Shown one piece after another: positions 33,016 to 41,344 of a DNA stretch of 64,000 bases. Under the pieces are notes generated by a model that did not search any database, had not been told where the DNA came from, and was given only the letters and a program-made list of their open reading frames with translations. Made by a program: the position numbers and the translations under genes. The stretch lies in assembly GCF_001403615.1 (NCBI RefSeq), contig NZ_LN879457.1, positions 744,001 to 808,000 of the forward strand, in the 5' to 3' direction. Numbering within the stretch: position 1 is the stretch's first letter; each line of letters starts with the position of its first letter. Source of the DNA: Desnuesiella massiliensis. Lineage in GTDB: Bacteria > Bacillota > Clostridia > Clostridiales > Clostridiaceae.

Positions 33016-34773
33016 ATGGAAGGTAGAATAATCGGAGTTAATGGCCCCGTTATAAAAGCAGAAGGTATGAAGGGCTTTAAAATGAGAGAGATGGTTATGG
33101 TAGGTGAAAAGAAGCTAATAGGAGAAATTATAATATTAGAAGAAGATTTTGCCACCATACAAGTTTACGAGGAAACTGGAGGATTAAAAATAGGTGAATC
33201 TGTGAGTTCTACAGGTAATCCTCTTTCCTTAAAGTTAGGACCTGGAATACTAGGTAGTATTTTTGATGGAATAGAGAGACCTCTAGAAAAGATAAATGAG
33301 ATGTCTTATGGCTTTATACCAGAAGGCATAGGACTTATTTCTCTGGATGAGGAAAAACTTTGGGATGTAGAACTTACGGTGAAGTTAGGAGATGAATTAA
33401 GAGAAGGAGAAGTTTATGCCAAGGTTCAGGAAACTCCTACTATAGTTCATAAACTAATGGTGCCGCCAGAGTTTGGAGGAAAAGTTGTAGAACTCAAGGA
33501 AAATGGTAAATATAACATAGAAACAGTGATTGTTAAATTGCAGCAAGGCGATGAAATAAAGGAGTTAAAACTTTATCAATATTGGCCGGTAAGAAAGTCT
33601 AGACCTGTAAGAGAAAGAAAAACTATATTTAGACCTCTTATCACAGGTCAAAGAATTATAGATGTGTTTTTTCCACTAGCCAAAGGGGGAACCTGTGCTA
33701 TTCCAGGAGGCTTTGGTACTGGTAAAACTATGACTCAGCATCAGCTAGCAAAATGGTCTGATGCTGACATCATAGTTTATATAGGCTGTGGAGAAAGAGG
33801 AAATGAAATGACAGAGGTTCTAGAGGATTTTCCAAAGCTTATAGACCCTAGAACTAATTTGCCACTGATGAATAGAACCGTGCTTATAGCCAATACTTCA
33901 AATATGCCCGTGGCTGCAAGAGAAGCTAGTATCTATACAGGTATAACTCTGGCAGAATATTTTAGAGATATGGGCTATCATGTGGCTATTATGGCGGATT
34001 CCACTTCAAGATGGGCAGAAGCCTTAAGAGAGATTTCAGGAAGACTTGAGGAGATGCCAGCAGAGGAAGGATATCCAGCTTATTTACCTTCTAGATTGGC
34101 AGAATTCTATGAGAGAGCAGGTTATGTGGAGAACTTAAATGGAACAGAAGGCTCTGTTACTGTAATAGGGGCGGTATCGCCAGCAGGGGGAGACTTTTCA
34201 GAGCCTGTTACTCAAAATACAAAGAGATTCGTTTCTGCCTTTTTAGGCTTGGATAAAAAGTTGGCCTATGCAAGACATTATCCAGCTATAAATTGGTTGT
34301 CTAGCTATAGTGGCTATCTAGCGCTTTTAAAGGATTGGTATGAAGAGAATATAGCTGAAGACATAATGGATTTAAGAGCAAAGATGCTCAAGCTCTTGTA
34401 TGAAGAGAATAAACTTTTAGAAATAGTTAAACTGGTTGGAGAAGACGTGCTTCCCGATGATCAAAGGCTTATAATAGAGGTGTCTAAATGCTTAAAGGTA
34501 GCTTTCTTACAGCAGAATGCTTATAATGCTGTAGATACCTATGTGCCTTTAGAAAAGCAGTATAAGATGCTAAAAGCTATTGAGAGCTTTTATGATTATG
34601 GAAGTAAAGCTGTAAAAATGGGAATTCCTATATCAATAATAACCAATAAGGACTTAATGGAAAGGCTATATAAAATGAAATATAATATTCCTAATGATAG
34701 TTTTTCCCTTATAGATGATTTAGAAAAAGAATTAGCAACCTATTTTAATGATCTCATGGAAAAATATAAGTAA
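33016..34773 (+). CDS. ntpA: V-type ATPase catalytic subunit A
   Basis: 585 residues. Nucleotide-binding catalytic subunit with the long non-homologous insert typical of V-type A chains (about 110-190). P-loop GGFGTGKT (about 232-239), catalytic Glu region GCGERGNEMTEVL, DSTSRWAEALREISGRLEEM, and PAGGDFSEPVTQ are all present. GGAGGTAAG before the ATG. Confidence 0.96.
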   Translation: MEGRIIGVNGPVIKAEGMKGFKMREMVMVGEKKLIGEIIILEEDFATIQVYEETGGLKIGESVSSTGNPLSLKLGPGILGSIFDGIERPLEKINEMSYGFIPEGIGLISLDEEKLWDVELTVKLGDELREGEVYAKVQETPTIVHKLMVPPEFGGKVVELKENGKYNIETVIVKLQQGDEIKELKLYQYWPVRKSRPVRERKTIFRPLITGQRIIDVFFPLAKGGTCAIPGGFGTGKTMTQHQLAKWSDADIIVYIGCGERGNEMTEVLEDFPKLIDPRTNLPLMNRTVLIANTSNMPVAAREASIYTGITLAEYFRDMGYHVAIMADSTSRWAEALREISGRLEEMPAEEGYPAYLPSRLAEFYERAGYVENLNGTEGSVTVIGAVSPAGGDFSEPVTQNTKRFVSAFLGLDKKLAYARHYPAINWLSSYSGYLALLKDWYEENIAEDIMDLRAKMLKLLYEENKLLEIVKLVGEDVLPDDQRLIIEVSKCLKVAFLQQNAYNAVDTYVPLEKQYKMLKAIESFYDYGSKAVKMGIPISIITNKDLMERLYKMKYNIPNDSFSLIDDLEKELATYFNDLMEKYK

Positions 34774-34785
34774 GGGGGAGCTAAT

Positions 34786-36168
34786 ATGAAAAAAGAATAT
34801 TTAATGCTTGATAGAGTTCAAGGACCTTTGATAGTACTTTCCAATATTAAGGATGTTGCTTACGATGAAATTGTAGATATCACTGTAGATGGAAAGTATA
34901 AGAAAAAAGGAAAGGTTGTTCAAATATATAAAGATAAAGCCGTTGTTCAAGTTTTCGAGCCTACCCTTGGAATATCTGTAGATAATGCTTCAGTACATTT
35001 CAGAGGAGAATCCTTTAAGATTCCTCTTTCAAAAGATATATTAGGCAGAGAGTTTAATGGTATTGGGGAACCAAGAGATAAAGCTGGAGAGGTATACTCC
35101 TCTAAGAAATATGATGTAAACGGGAGACCTATGAATCCTGTAGCAAGAAGATATCCAAGAAACTATATTCAAACAGGTATATCCTCCATAGATGCTTTGG
35201 TTACTCTTATAAGAGGACAAAAGCTTCCTATATTTTCTGGTAATGGTATGGCTCATAATGAGTTAGCGGCTCAAATTGTAAGGCAAGCTAAGATTTCTGG
35301 AGAAGGTGAGGATAAGTTCTGCATAGTGTTTGGAGCTATGGGAATTAAACATGATGATGCACACTTTTTTAAGAAGAGCTTTGAAGAAGCTGGAGTTTTG
35401 GAGAAGGTAGTAATGTTCACAAATTTGGCGGATGATCCTATAGTAGAGAGGATAATAACTCCAAGGTGTGCCTTAACTGCAGCAGAATATCTGGCCTTTG
35501 AAGAAGGAATGCATGTGCTTGTTATTTTAACAGATATGACTAGCTATTGTGAAGCCTTAAGAGAACTTTCCTCCTTAAGAGAAGAGGTTCCAAGCAGAAA
35601 GGGGTATCCAGGATATCTATATTCAGATCTTGCTTCTCTTTATGAAAGAGCTGGCATGATGAATGAAAAAAGTGGAAGTATAACTCAAATACCTATACTT
35701 ACTATGCCTAATGATGATATAACCCATCCTGTTCCCGACCTTACCGGTTTTATAACTGAAGGGCAGATAGTTTTGAGCAGAGGTATACAACAAAGGGATA
35801 TCTATCCTCCAGTAAATATACTTCCTTCACTTTCTAGACTTATGAAGGATGGTATTGGAGAGGGCTTTACCAGAGAAGATCATGCAGAGGTATCAAATCA
35901 AATATTTGCAGCCTATTCTAGGGTACAAGATATTATAGCTCTGGCTCAGGTAATCGGAGAAGACGAATTATCGGATATAGATAAGAACTATATGGAATTT
36001 GGAAGAGTATTTGAAGCTAAGTTTTTAAAGCAAGAATATGATGAAAATAGGGATATGGCAGAAACTCTGGACCTAGGATGGGAAATACTTAGTATATTGC
36101 CTAGGGGTGAGTTAGATAGAATTTCCCCGGAAATACTAAATAAATATTATAAAACAGTGGTGAAATAA
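34786..36168 (+). CDS. ntpB: V-type ATPase regulatory subunit B
   Basis: 460 residues. Non-catalytic partner of subunit A. It lacks a canonical P-loop (PIFSGNGMAHNELAAQI at the equivalent place), as expected of B chains, and has TDMTSYCEALRELSSLREEV, KGYPGYLYSDLASLYERAG and TMPNDDITHPVPDLTGFITEGQ. AAGGGGGAG before the ATG. Confidence 0.96.
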   Translation: MKKEYLMLDRVQGPLIVLSNIKDVAYDEIVDITVDGKYKKKGKVVQIYKDKAVVQVFEPTLGISVDNASVHFRGESFKIPLSKDILGREFNGIGEPRDKAGEVYSSKKYDVNGRPMNPVARRYPRNYIQTGISSIDALVTLIRGQKLPIFSGNGMAHNELAAQIVRQAKISGEGEDKFCIVFGAMGIKHDDAHFFKKSFEEAGVLEKVVMFTNLADDPIVERIITPRCALTAAEYLAFEEGMHVLVILTDMTSYCEALRELSSLREEVPSRKGYPGYLYSDLASLYERAGMMNEKSGSITQIPILTMPNDDITHPVPDLTGFITEGQIVLSRGIQQRDIYPPVNILPSLSRLMKDGIGEGFTREDHAEVSNQIFAAYSRVQDIIALAQVIGEDELSDIDKNYMEFGRVFEAKFLKQEYDENRDMAETLDLGWEILSILPRGELDRISPEILNKYYKTVVK

Positions 36169-36169
36169 T

Positions 36170-36790
36170 ATGGAGAATTTTGCACCAACCAAATCCACCT
36201 TAATGTCTGCCAAAAACTCCTTGGATTTTTCTAAGAAAGGCTTTGAACTATTAGATAAGAAAAGAAATGTGCTTATAAGAGAGATGATGTCTTATGTATC
36301 TAAGGCCCATGAGCTTCAGGAACAAATAAATTTAACTTTTTCTAGGGCCTATGAGGCTCTAAGGTATGCCAGCATCAATTCTGGAATAACTAATGTGGAA
36401 GATATAGCCATGACAGTAGAAGAGGCTAAGGATTATGACATATTATTTAAAAGCGTCATGGGAGTAGAAGTACCAAAAGTGAATTTTGAAAAAAAGGAGC
36501 TAAAGCCTAAATATGGTTTCTATAGAAGCAGTGCCGCTATAGATGAGGCTATGAAGGAATTTAACAACGTAAAATACCTAACCTATGAACTAGCAGAAAT
36601 AGAGAATGCGATTTATAGGTTAGCTATGGAAGTAAAGAAAACTCAAAAGAGAGCCAATGCACTTCAAAATATTCAAATTCCTAAATTTGAAGAAATAGTT
36701 AAATTCGTTACAGAGGTATTAGAGGAGAAGGAAAGAGAAGATTTCTTTAGGCTTAAAGTGGTAAAGAAAAAGCATAAAAAAGACACTTAA
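36170..36790 (+). CDS. ntpD: V-type ATPase subunit D (central shaft)
   Basis: 206 residues; start two bases after the subunit B stop. Long antiparallel coiled coil with the typical PTKSTLMSAKNSLDFSKKGF start and KKTQKRANALQNIQIPKFEE near the end. It forms the rotating shaft inside the A3B3 head. Last gene of the operon, followed by a strong terminator. Confidence 0.93.
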   Translation: MENFAPTKSTLMSAKNSLDFSKKGFELLDKKRNVLIREMMSYVSKAHELQEQINLTFSRAYEALRYASINSGITNVEDIAMTVEEAKDYDILFKSVMGVEVPKVNFEKKELKPKYGFYRSSAAIDEAMKEFNNVKYLTYELAEIENAIYRLAMEVKKTQKRANALQNIQIPKFEEIVKFVTEVLEEKEREDFFRLKVVKKKHKKDT

Positions 36791-36813
36791 AATAATGAGG
36801 TTATCAAAAAGTA

Positions 36814-36859
36814 AAGCTTCCTATCAAGGGTTATATCTTGATAAGAAGCTTCTTTTTAT
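36814..36859 (+). terminator. Terminator of the V-ATPase operon
   Basis: AAGCTTC-TATCAAG / CTTGATA-GAAGCTT stem followed by TTTTTATTTTT. Confidence 0.9.
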
Positions 36860-36952
36860 TTTTATTAAGGTCAAGTTGTTTAAGGATTACTTAAAATTTG
36901 ATATGCTTATATTATAAAAAAATAAAAAGAGAAATTACGAGGATGTGAACTT

Positions 36953-37924
36953 ATGAGATTGCATAGACTTATAGGTATAATTATGTTGCTCAATTCAAAG
37001 GAGGCTGTGAAAGCCAGAGAACTGGCCAAAATACTTGAGTCTTCAGAGAGAACTATATATAGAGACATAGATATACTTTGTGAAGCAGGTATCCCTATAG
37101 TTTCGATTCCAGGCCCTGCAGGAGGATTTTCTTTTATGGAAGGATACAAGTTTCATACGGATTTTTTATATAAAAAAGATATTGTGAATATACTTCTTTC
37201 CACCATGGGTATTAATGTGGACAAAAATACAGAAGCAGCACAGGAATTAAAAAATACAATCATAAAGCTTGAAAATAGTGTGCCGGAAAAATATAGAGAA
37301 GATATTGTAAAAGCCAAGGAGAGGTTCTTTTTTGATGCGGAGCCTTGGTGGGGAAAAAAACTTGAAAATAAGAATATAGATATTGTAAAGAATGCCATAC
37401 TTGATTTGAAAAAAATGAAGATTAATTATAGAAAATATGATGGAACAGAAACAGAAAGGATTATAAGACCCTATGGAGTCATAGTCAAGAATTCGCAGTG
37501 GTATTTAGTGGCCTTTTGTGAAGAAAAAAATCAGGAAAGAATTTTTAAATGCAGTAGAATTGTGAATCCTGAAATATTATTAGAGAACTTTGTTATACCG
37601 AGAGAATTTTCTTTAGAAGAATTTTGGGGAAATAGTAAACAGCAATTTATTGAAAAAGCCGCTTCGGAGGATGTAGTATGTGAGAAGTATCCAGTGAAAG
37701 TGAAGCTTTTCAAGGAAAAGAAAGGTTTTCTAGAAGGGTTTAAGATACTTGAGTGTTTAAATCATGGAGCATATTGGATTTATAAAATAGATATGCTAAG
37801 CTTTGAAACTGCTTGTAGTATGCTTTTTCCTTTAAGTGATGAAGTTCAAATAATAGAACCTATAGAAGTTAAGAACTTTATTATAGGCAAAGCGAAAAAC
37901 ATATTAAGTTTTAATAATTTTTAA
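36953..37924 (+). CDS. HTH/WYL-domain transcriptional regulator (YafY-like)
   Basis: 323 residues. N-terminal winged helix-turn-helix (about 1-60; KARELAKILESSERTIYRDI is the recognition region), then a WYL domain (about 140-215) with YRKYDGTETERIIRPYGVIVK and WYLVAFCEE carrying the Trp-Tyr-Leu motif. WYL proteins sense ligands or nucleic acids and regulate genes nearby or DNA-damage responses. A GyrI-like ligand-binding protein follows 150 bp downstream, separated by a MITE. GAGGATGTG precedes the ATG. Confidence 0.88.
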   Translation: MRLHRLIGIIMLLNSKEAVKARELAKILESSERTIYRDIDILCEAGIPIVSIPGPAGGFSFMEGYKFHTDFLYKKDIVNILLSTMGINVDKNTEAAQELKNTIIKLENSVPEKYREDIVKAKERFFFDAEPWWGKKLENKNIDIVKNAILDLKKMKINYRKYDGTETERIIRPYGVIVKNSQWYLVAFCEEKNQERIFKCSRIVNPEILLENFVIPREFSLEEFWGNSKQQFIEKAASEDVVCEKYPVKVKLFKEKKGFLEGFKILECLNHGAYWIYKIDMLSFETACSMLFPLSDEVQIIEPIEVKNFIIGKAKNILSFNNF

Positions 37925-37978
37925 GACTCTATAAATCCTTGACATACTTATGGCAAAGATTAGCGATATAATTAAATT

Positions 37979-38045
37979 AGGCATTAGAAAAAATAATTAG
38001 TCAAATATGCGCGCCACTGATTAGTTATTTTGAGAAGATGCTTTA
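37979..38045. repeat. 65-bp MITE-like palindrome, copy 1
   Basis: AGGCATTAGAAAAAATAATT and an inverted partner ending GATGCTTTATA enclose a short core. It shares its terminal AGGCAT.../...ATGCCT and the AATAACTA-GTC type inner arms with three other sites in the window. Confidence 0.75.
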
Positions 38046-38073
38046 TAAAAGATATGAGAGGAGATATTATAAT

Positions 38074-38523
38074 ATGGAAGCAAAAATTATTAATATTAAA
38101 GAGTTTAAAGCAGTGGGCATTACCTACTTTGGCAACAACAGTAAAGGGGAGATTAAAGAGCTTTGGGAGGTCTTTAATAAGAGCTGTAACAATGTAAAAC
38201 ATAAAAGTAAATCTCAATTATATTATGGCATATGTGATGATATGCCCGATGCTGAAGGAAGATTTCACTATACCGCTTGTACAGAGGTGGACAGCTTTGA
38301 AGATATACCAGCGGGCATGGACGCAAAGGTGGTGCCAGCAGGGAAATATGCAGTGTACACTTATAGTGGAGCCATTGATGATTTAGGAGAATTCTATGAA
38401 AGTATATTCTCTAAATGGATGCCAGCTGCAGCCTATGAATGTGATTGCAGACCTCAGCTTGAATTATATGATCATAGGTTTATGCAAAATGGGGAATTTG
38501 ATATATACATTCCTATAAAATAA
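38074..38523 (+). CDS. GyrI-like / effector-binding domain protein
   Basis: 149 residues from MEAKIINIKEFKAVGITYFG; GAGAGGAG lies upstream with longer spacing. It matches the AraC-type effector-binding (GyrI-like/SOUL-related) fold: VGITYFGNN start, LYYGICDD, FHYTACTEV, VPAGKYAVYTYSGA and a final FDIYIPIK. Free-standing forms bind small cationic drugs or act as hydrolases. The operon-like position behind a WYL regulator hints at a sensing or detoxifying role (inference). Confidence 0.8.
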   Translation: MEAKIINIKEFKAVGITYFGNNSKGEIKELWEVFNKSCNNVKHKSKSQLYYGICDDMPDAEGRFHYTACTEVDSFEDIPAGMDAKVVPAGKYAVYTYSGAIDDLGEFYESIFSKWMPAAAYECDCRPQLELYDHRFMQNGEFDIYIPIK

Positions 38524-38541
38524 AAGAAATATTATAATTTT

Positions 38542-38570
38542 AAACCACTTCTTTGATAAGGAGTGGTTTT
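38542..38570 (+). terminator. Intrinsic terminator after the GyrI-like gene
   Basis: AAACCACT/AGTGGTTT stem followed by T. The remainder of the gap up to 38859 holds a promoter and no gene. Confidence 0.8.
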
Positions 38571-38744
38571 AGTATTCTCGCCTCATTTCTAGACATCCTT
38601 ATTAACAGTTTAATAGCAGGAACCATAAGTCCTTATTAATGTAAAGCTTTCAATATAAATGAAAATTATATTTTATGTTTCCTAATACATTTTTTACAAT
38701 ATTTTTCAATTTAATTGCTTTATTTACATTAAATGTGTAAAAAT

Positions 38745-38774
38745 TAGACAATTTAATAAAATTTATGCTATAAT
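38745..38774 (+). promoter_or_regulatory. Sigma-A promoter for the YkgJ-type gene
   Basis: TAGACA and a perfect TATAAT with 18 bp between, about 85 bp before the TTG start. Confidence 0.6.
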
Positions 38775-38858
38775 AGTTTTCAATTTCCAGTAAAAAAATT
38801 GGATGAAAAATATAAAAAATTTTTAGCATAATTATGATATTAAATAGGGGGGTCTTAA

Positions 38859-39686
38859 TTGAATAATTCATTAATCAAGGATAATTTTTGTCCTTGTAAT
38901 AGTGGAAAGCTTTATGAAAACTGTTGTAAAGAAAATAGTGTTCAGTATGAATACTTAGGTAAAAATTATGAAGGTAGAGATATAATCTTTAATAATACTA
39001 AAAATATGAACATATATGATGACATAACAGATTTTGCTATGAATAAAATATTCAGCCTAGAAGGACAAGCAGTTCTTTTTGTAAGCAAGGCTCTTGAGCT
39101 GCTTGGAACTATATATAAAAAGGTTGATGAGGGTATAGAACAATTTTCCGCATACGCTCCTTGTAAAAAAGGATGTTCCACTTGTTGCAGCTTATATTTA
39201 GATTGTACTGCTATAGAAGCAGAAAACATAAGGAGATATGTAATAGAAAATAAAACAGAAGAAGAAATTGAAAAAATAAAAAATAAGCTAATATATATGA
39301 AAAGTTCACTTACAACAACTCCAAGACCATATGAGCTAGATGAAAAAGAGTTAGATGACTTATACTTAGCATACGTTTCAAGGCATATGCCATGCATGTT
39401 TTTAAATGATGAAGGAGCCTGCAGTATTTACGAAGTAAGACCTTTAAGCTGTAGAAAATTTATAGTTTTTTCTTCAGCGGATAAGTGTAAAAATAATGCA
39501 TCAGAAATTATAAAACCTAATGTTGCTCCAGCAAATATAAGTAGCTTAGCTATAGATTATCTTTCTATGTATACAGGAAGATATAAGAATTTAATATATT
39601 TACAAAAGGGAGAGAAAAAGCCTATTAAGAGGCCTTTAATAGAGTGGTTTTCGGAAGATTTTAAGGATATAATTAGAGATATATAG
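38859..39686 (+). CDS. SEC-C plus YkgJ-type cysteine cluster protein
   Basis: 275 residues from a TTG codon with AGGGGGG seven bases upstream. An N-terminal SEC-C zinc motif (CPCNSGKLYENCC, about residues 11-23) is followed by a YkgJ/FliB-type cluster: PCKKGCSTCCSLYLDCT (about 100-116) and later MPCMFLNDEGACSIYEVRPLSCR (about 178-200). These cysteines probably bind zinc or an iron-sulfur centre. The biological role is unknown. The stop codon TAG is formed by the first bases of a MITE-like palindrome, so the original C-terminus may have been longer. Confidence 0.82.
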   Translation: MNNSLIKDNFCPCNSGKLYENCCKENSVQYEYLGKNYEGRDIIFNNTKNMNIYDDITDFAMNKIFSLEGQAVLFVSKALELLGTIYKKVDEGIEQFSAYAPCKKGCSTCCSLYLDCTAIEAENIRRYVIENKTEEEIEKIKNKLIYMKSSLTTTPRPYELDEKELDDLYLAYVSRHMPCMFLNDEGACSIYEVRPLSCRKFIVFSSADKCKNNASEIIKPNVAPANISSLAIDYLSMYTGRYKNLIYLQKGEKKPIKRPLIEWFSEDFKDIIRDI

Positions 39687-39789
39687 GAGGATGTGAAAAA
39701 CATAGGTGTTCTTTTTCATGGGCCGCTCGTGGGGCTCCACGCACGGTGGAGGGAAACCTATAGAACACCTTTTTTCACATCCTCCTATA
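39682..39789. repeat. 107-bp MITE-like palindrome, copy 1
   Basis: Begins TATAGGAGGATGTGAAAAA and ends with the inverted partner TTTTTTCACATCCTCCTATA, with a second inner dyad (AGGTGTTC.../...GAACACCT) and a core containing CTCGTGGGGCTCCACGCAC. A second copy lies at 62204-62310 in the opposite orientation. No protein is encoded, as expected for a MITE. Confidence 0.88.
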
Positions 39790-39810
39790 ACATAAACTAT
39801 TTAAATATCA

Positions 39811-39844
39811 AAATTCCTTTGGAGAAATTTCGAAGGGATTTTTT
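39811..39844 (+). terminator. Probable terminator
   Basis: AAATTCCTT pairs with AAGGGATTT, followed by T. Confidence 0.6.
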
Positions 39845-39913
39845 CTTTTCTATTTATGTATCTATTGATATACTGTTGTATTAGATATATTAAAAAAATG
39901 ATGGTGATATAAA

Positions 39914-40240
39914 ATGAGCGTAGATAAAAAAAGAATAAAATATAGCAGAAAAAATAAAGCTAATGATAATTTAAGGAATGTTCCTGAATTTAGATCTATT
40001 TATAGTAAAATATTATATATATACCTTCATAATAGGATGGAAGAGAAGGCGTTTTATATAACCTTAGAAGAGTTAAAGGACTTATTGATGGCTCCTGCTC
40101 TAGCTCATACCTATTCTCAGCTTAGAATAAAAGTTTTAGATAATATAATCAGAGAATTTGAAGAAGTACAATGTCCATTAAGGTTTAAGTATGAGATTGT
40201 AAAAGGAGAAAAAGACAAAGTAAAAATCTCCTATATATAA
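39914..40240 (+). CDS. Small basic hypothetical protein
   Basis: 108 residues, basic N-terminus (KKRIKYSRKNKANDN) then a helical region (FRSIYSKILYIYLHNRM, TLEELKDLLMAPALAHTYSQLRI is split here by position 60-80) and a strand-rich end. It faintly resembles a winged-helix unit of replication initiators, but I cannot assign a family. The ribosome site is weak (GGTGAT). Codon usage is like its neighbours. Confidence 0.55.
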   Translation: MSVDKKRIKYSRKNKANDNLRNVPEFRSIYSKILYIYLHNRMEEKAFYITLEELKDLLMAPALAHTYSQLRIKVLDNIIREFEEVQCPLRFKYEIVKGEKDKVKISYI

Positions 40241-40324
40241 ACAATGACATAGAATAAAAAAAGGCTACATATTATAATGTACTTAAGTAAAGTTGATGAG
40301 GAATTACAAAAGTGAGGGGTTTTA

Positions 40325-41095
40325 ATGGAACTAAGTAAATTGACTGCTAATTATGATGAGCTAACAGATCTAGAGAAGAAAATAGTAAAGTATATAATGG
40401 ATAACCCAGAGAATATTTTAAATTTAACAGCTAATGGGATAGCGGAGGAGTTATATCTATCAAAGACTACTATCATAAATTTATCAAAAAAATTAGGCTT
40501 TGATGGTTATAGTGAACTAAGATATTATATAAAAAATTATGTAGAAAAAAAGAAAGCTAAAAATGTCAATCTAACCTATGAAGATATTCTAGATACTATT
40601 TATGAGGAAATTACAAAAACCTTATCCTTGCAGAGTGAGGAAAATGTTAAAGCTATTGTAGAGAGATTACTAAACGCAAAGGCTATATATATAATTGCTA
40701 GAGGGGCTTCAAAACCCATAGGAGATTTGCTAAGTTCCAGACTAGCACTTATGAAAGTTAAATCCATTTTTATAAATGATCAAAATCTTATAGATGTATT
40801 AGGAGATGGATTAGATAAAGAAGAGGTTTTACTGCTTATGTCTTTATCCGGGGAAACAGAAAAGATTAAAAATATAGCAAAAGTAGCTAGGGCAAGGAAT
40901 GTAGACGTGGTTTCATTAACTTCTTTTTCTAATAACACCTTACAAAGAATAGCTAACTATAAATTGTTTTGTTTTGCAGAACAATCAGAAACTAAATATA
41001 ATGATATTATTTCAAGATTAGGATTGCATACCTTAGTGCAAATGCTAATAACCTATATGGATTTGAGTATAAAGCTAGTAGAGAATTTACAATAA
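40325..41095 (+). CDS. MurR/RpiR-family transcriptional regulator
   Basis: 256 residues. N-terminal HTH (about 1-75; ANGIAEELYLSKTTIINLSKKLGFDGYSEL) and a SIS sugar-phosphate-binding domain (about 105-235; AIYIIARGASKPIGDLLSSR, LLLMSLSGETEKIKNIA). Regulators of this type respond to phosphosugars. It lies upstream of the glycerol genes but is separated from them by a terminator and a promoter, so a role in glycerol control is possible but not shown. GAGGGG precedes the ATG. Confidence 0.9.
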   Translation: MELSKLTANYDELTDLEKKIVKYIMDNPENILNLTANGIAEELYLSKTTIINLSKKLGFDGYSELRYYIKNYVEKKKAKNVNLTYEDILDTIYEEITKTLSLQSEENVKAIVERLLNAKAIYIIARGASKPIGDLLSSRLALMKVKSIFINDQNLIDVLGDGLDKEEVLLLMSLSGETEKIKNIAKVARARNVDVVSLTSFSNNTLQRIANYKLFCFAEQSETKYNDIISRLGLHTLVQMLITYMDLSIKLVENLQ

Positions 41096-41100
41096 GGGTT

Positions 41101-41145
41101 AAAGTGTCCTTCAGCATTAGAATTATAGAGGGACACTTTTGTTTT
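41101..41145 (+). terminator. Intrinsic terminator after the RpiR-type gene
   Basis: AAAGTGTCC/GGACACTTT stem followed by TGTTTT. Confidence 0.85.
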
Positions 41146-41180
41146 ATGAAATTTTATTTGAAAAAGATTTCATTTACATA

Positions 41181-41209
41181 TTGAATTATCAGAAAATTCA
41201 TGGTAGACT
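41181..41209 (+). promoter_or_regulatory. Probable promoter of the glycerol-3-phosphate dehydrogenase operon
   Basis: TTGAAT and TAGACT with a 17-bp spacer; TAGACTATA also occurs before the glpK leader. Confidence 0.5.
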
Positions 41210-41231
41210 ATAGCTAATTGAATATTAAATT

Positions 41232-41290
41232 AGGCCGAGTTTGTGAGAGCCGCTATTTTAAAGTTTATCTTTAGAGTAGGGCTTTTTTTG
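41232..41290 (+). promoter_or_regulatory. GlpP-type antiterminator leader of the G3P dehydrogenase operon
   Basis: AGGCCGAG, five bases, then GAGAGCCG, overlapping the left arm of a terminator whose right arm TAGAGTAGGGCT is followed by seven T (41281-41288). The same bipartite motif with the same spacing precedes the glpK terminator. This is the expected layout for RNA-binding antitermination by GlpP, whose gene is 3.3 kb downstream. Confidence 0.75.
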
Positions 41291-41344
41291 CTTTTTTATG
41301 TGCTTAATACTTGAATATATCAAATTAAGAAGGAGGAGATTTTT

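Noticed and set aside
38650..38871. 73-codon minus-strand frame
   Set aside because: Very AT-rich, overlaps the promoter of the YkgJ-type gene, no ribosome site.
39693..39884. 63-codon frame starting inside the MITE
   Set aside because: Its first part is simply the palindrome translated; no ribosome site of its own.
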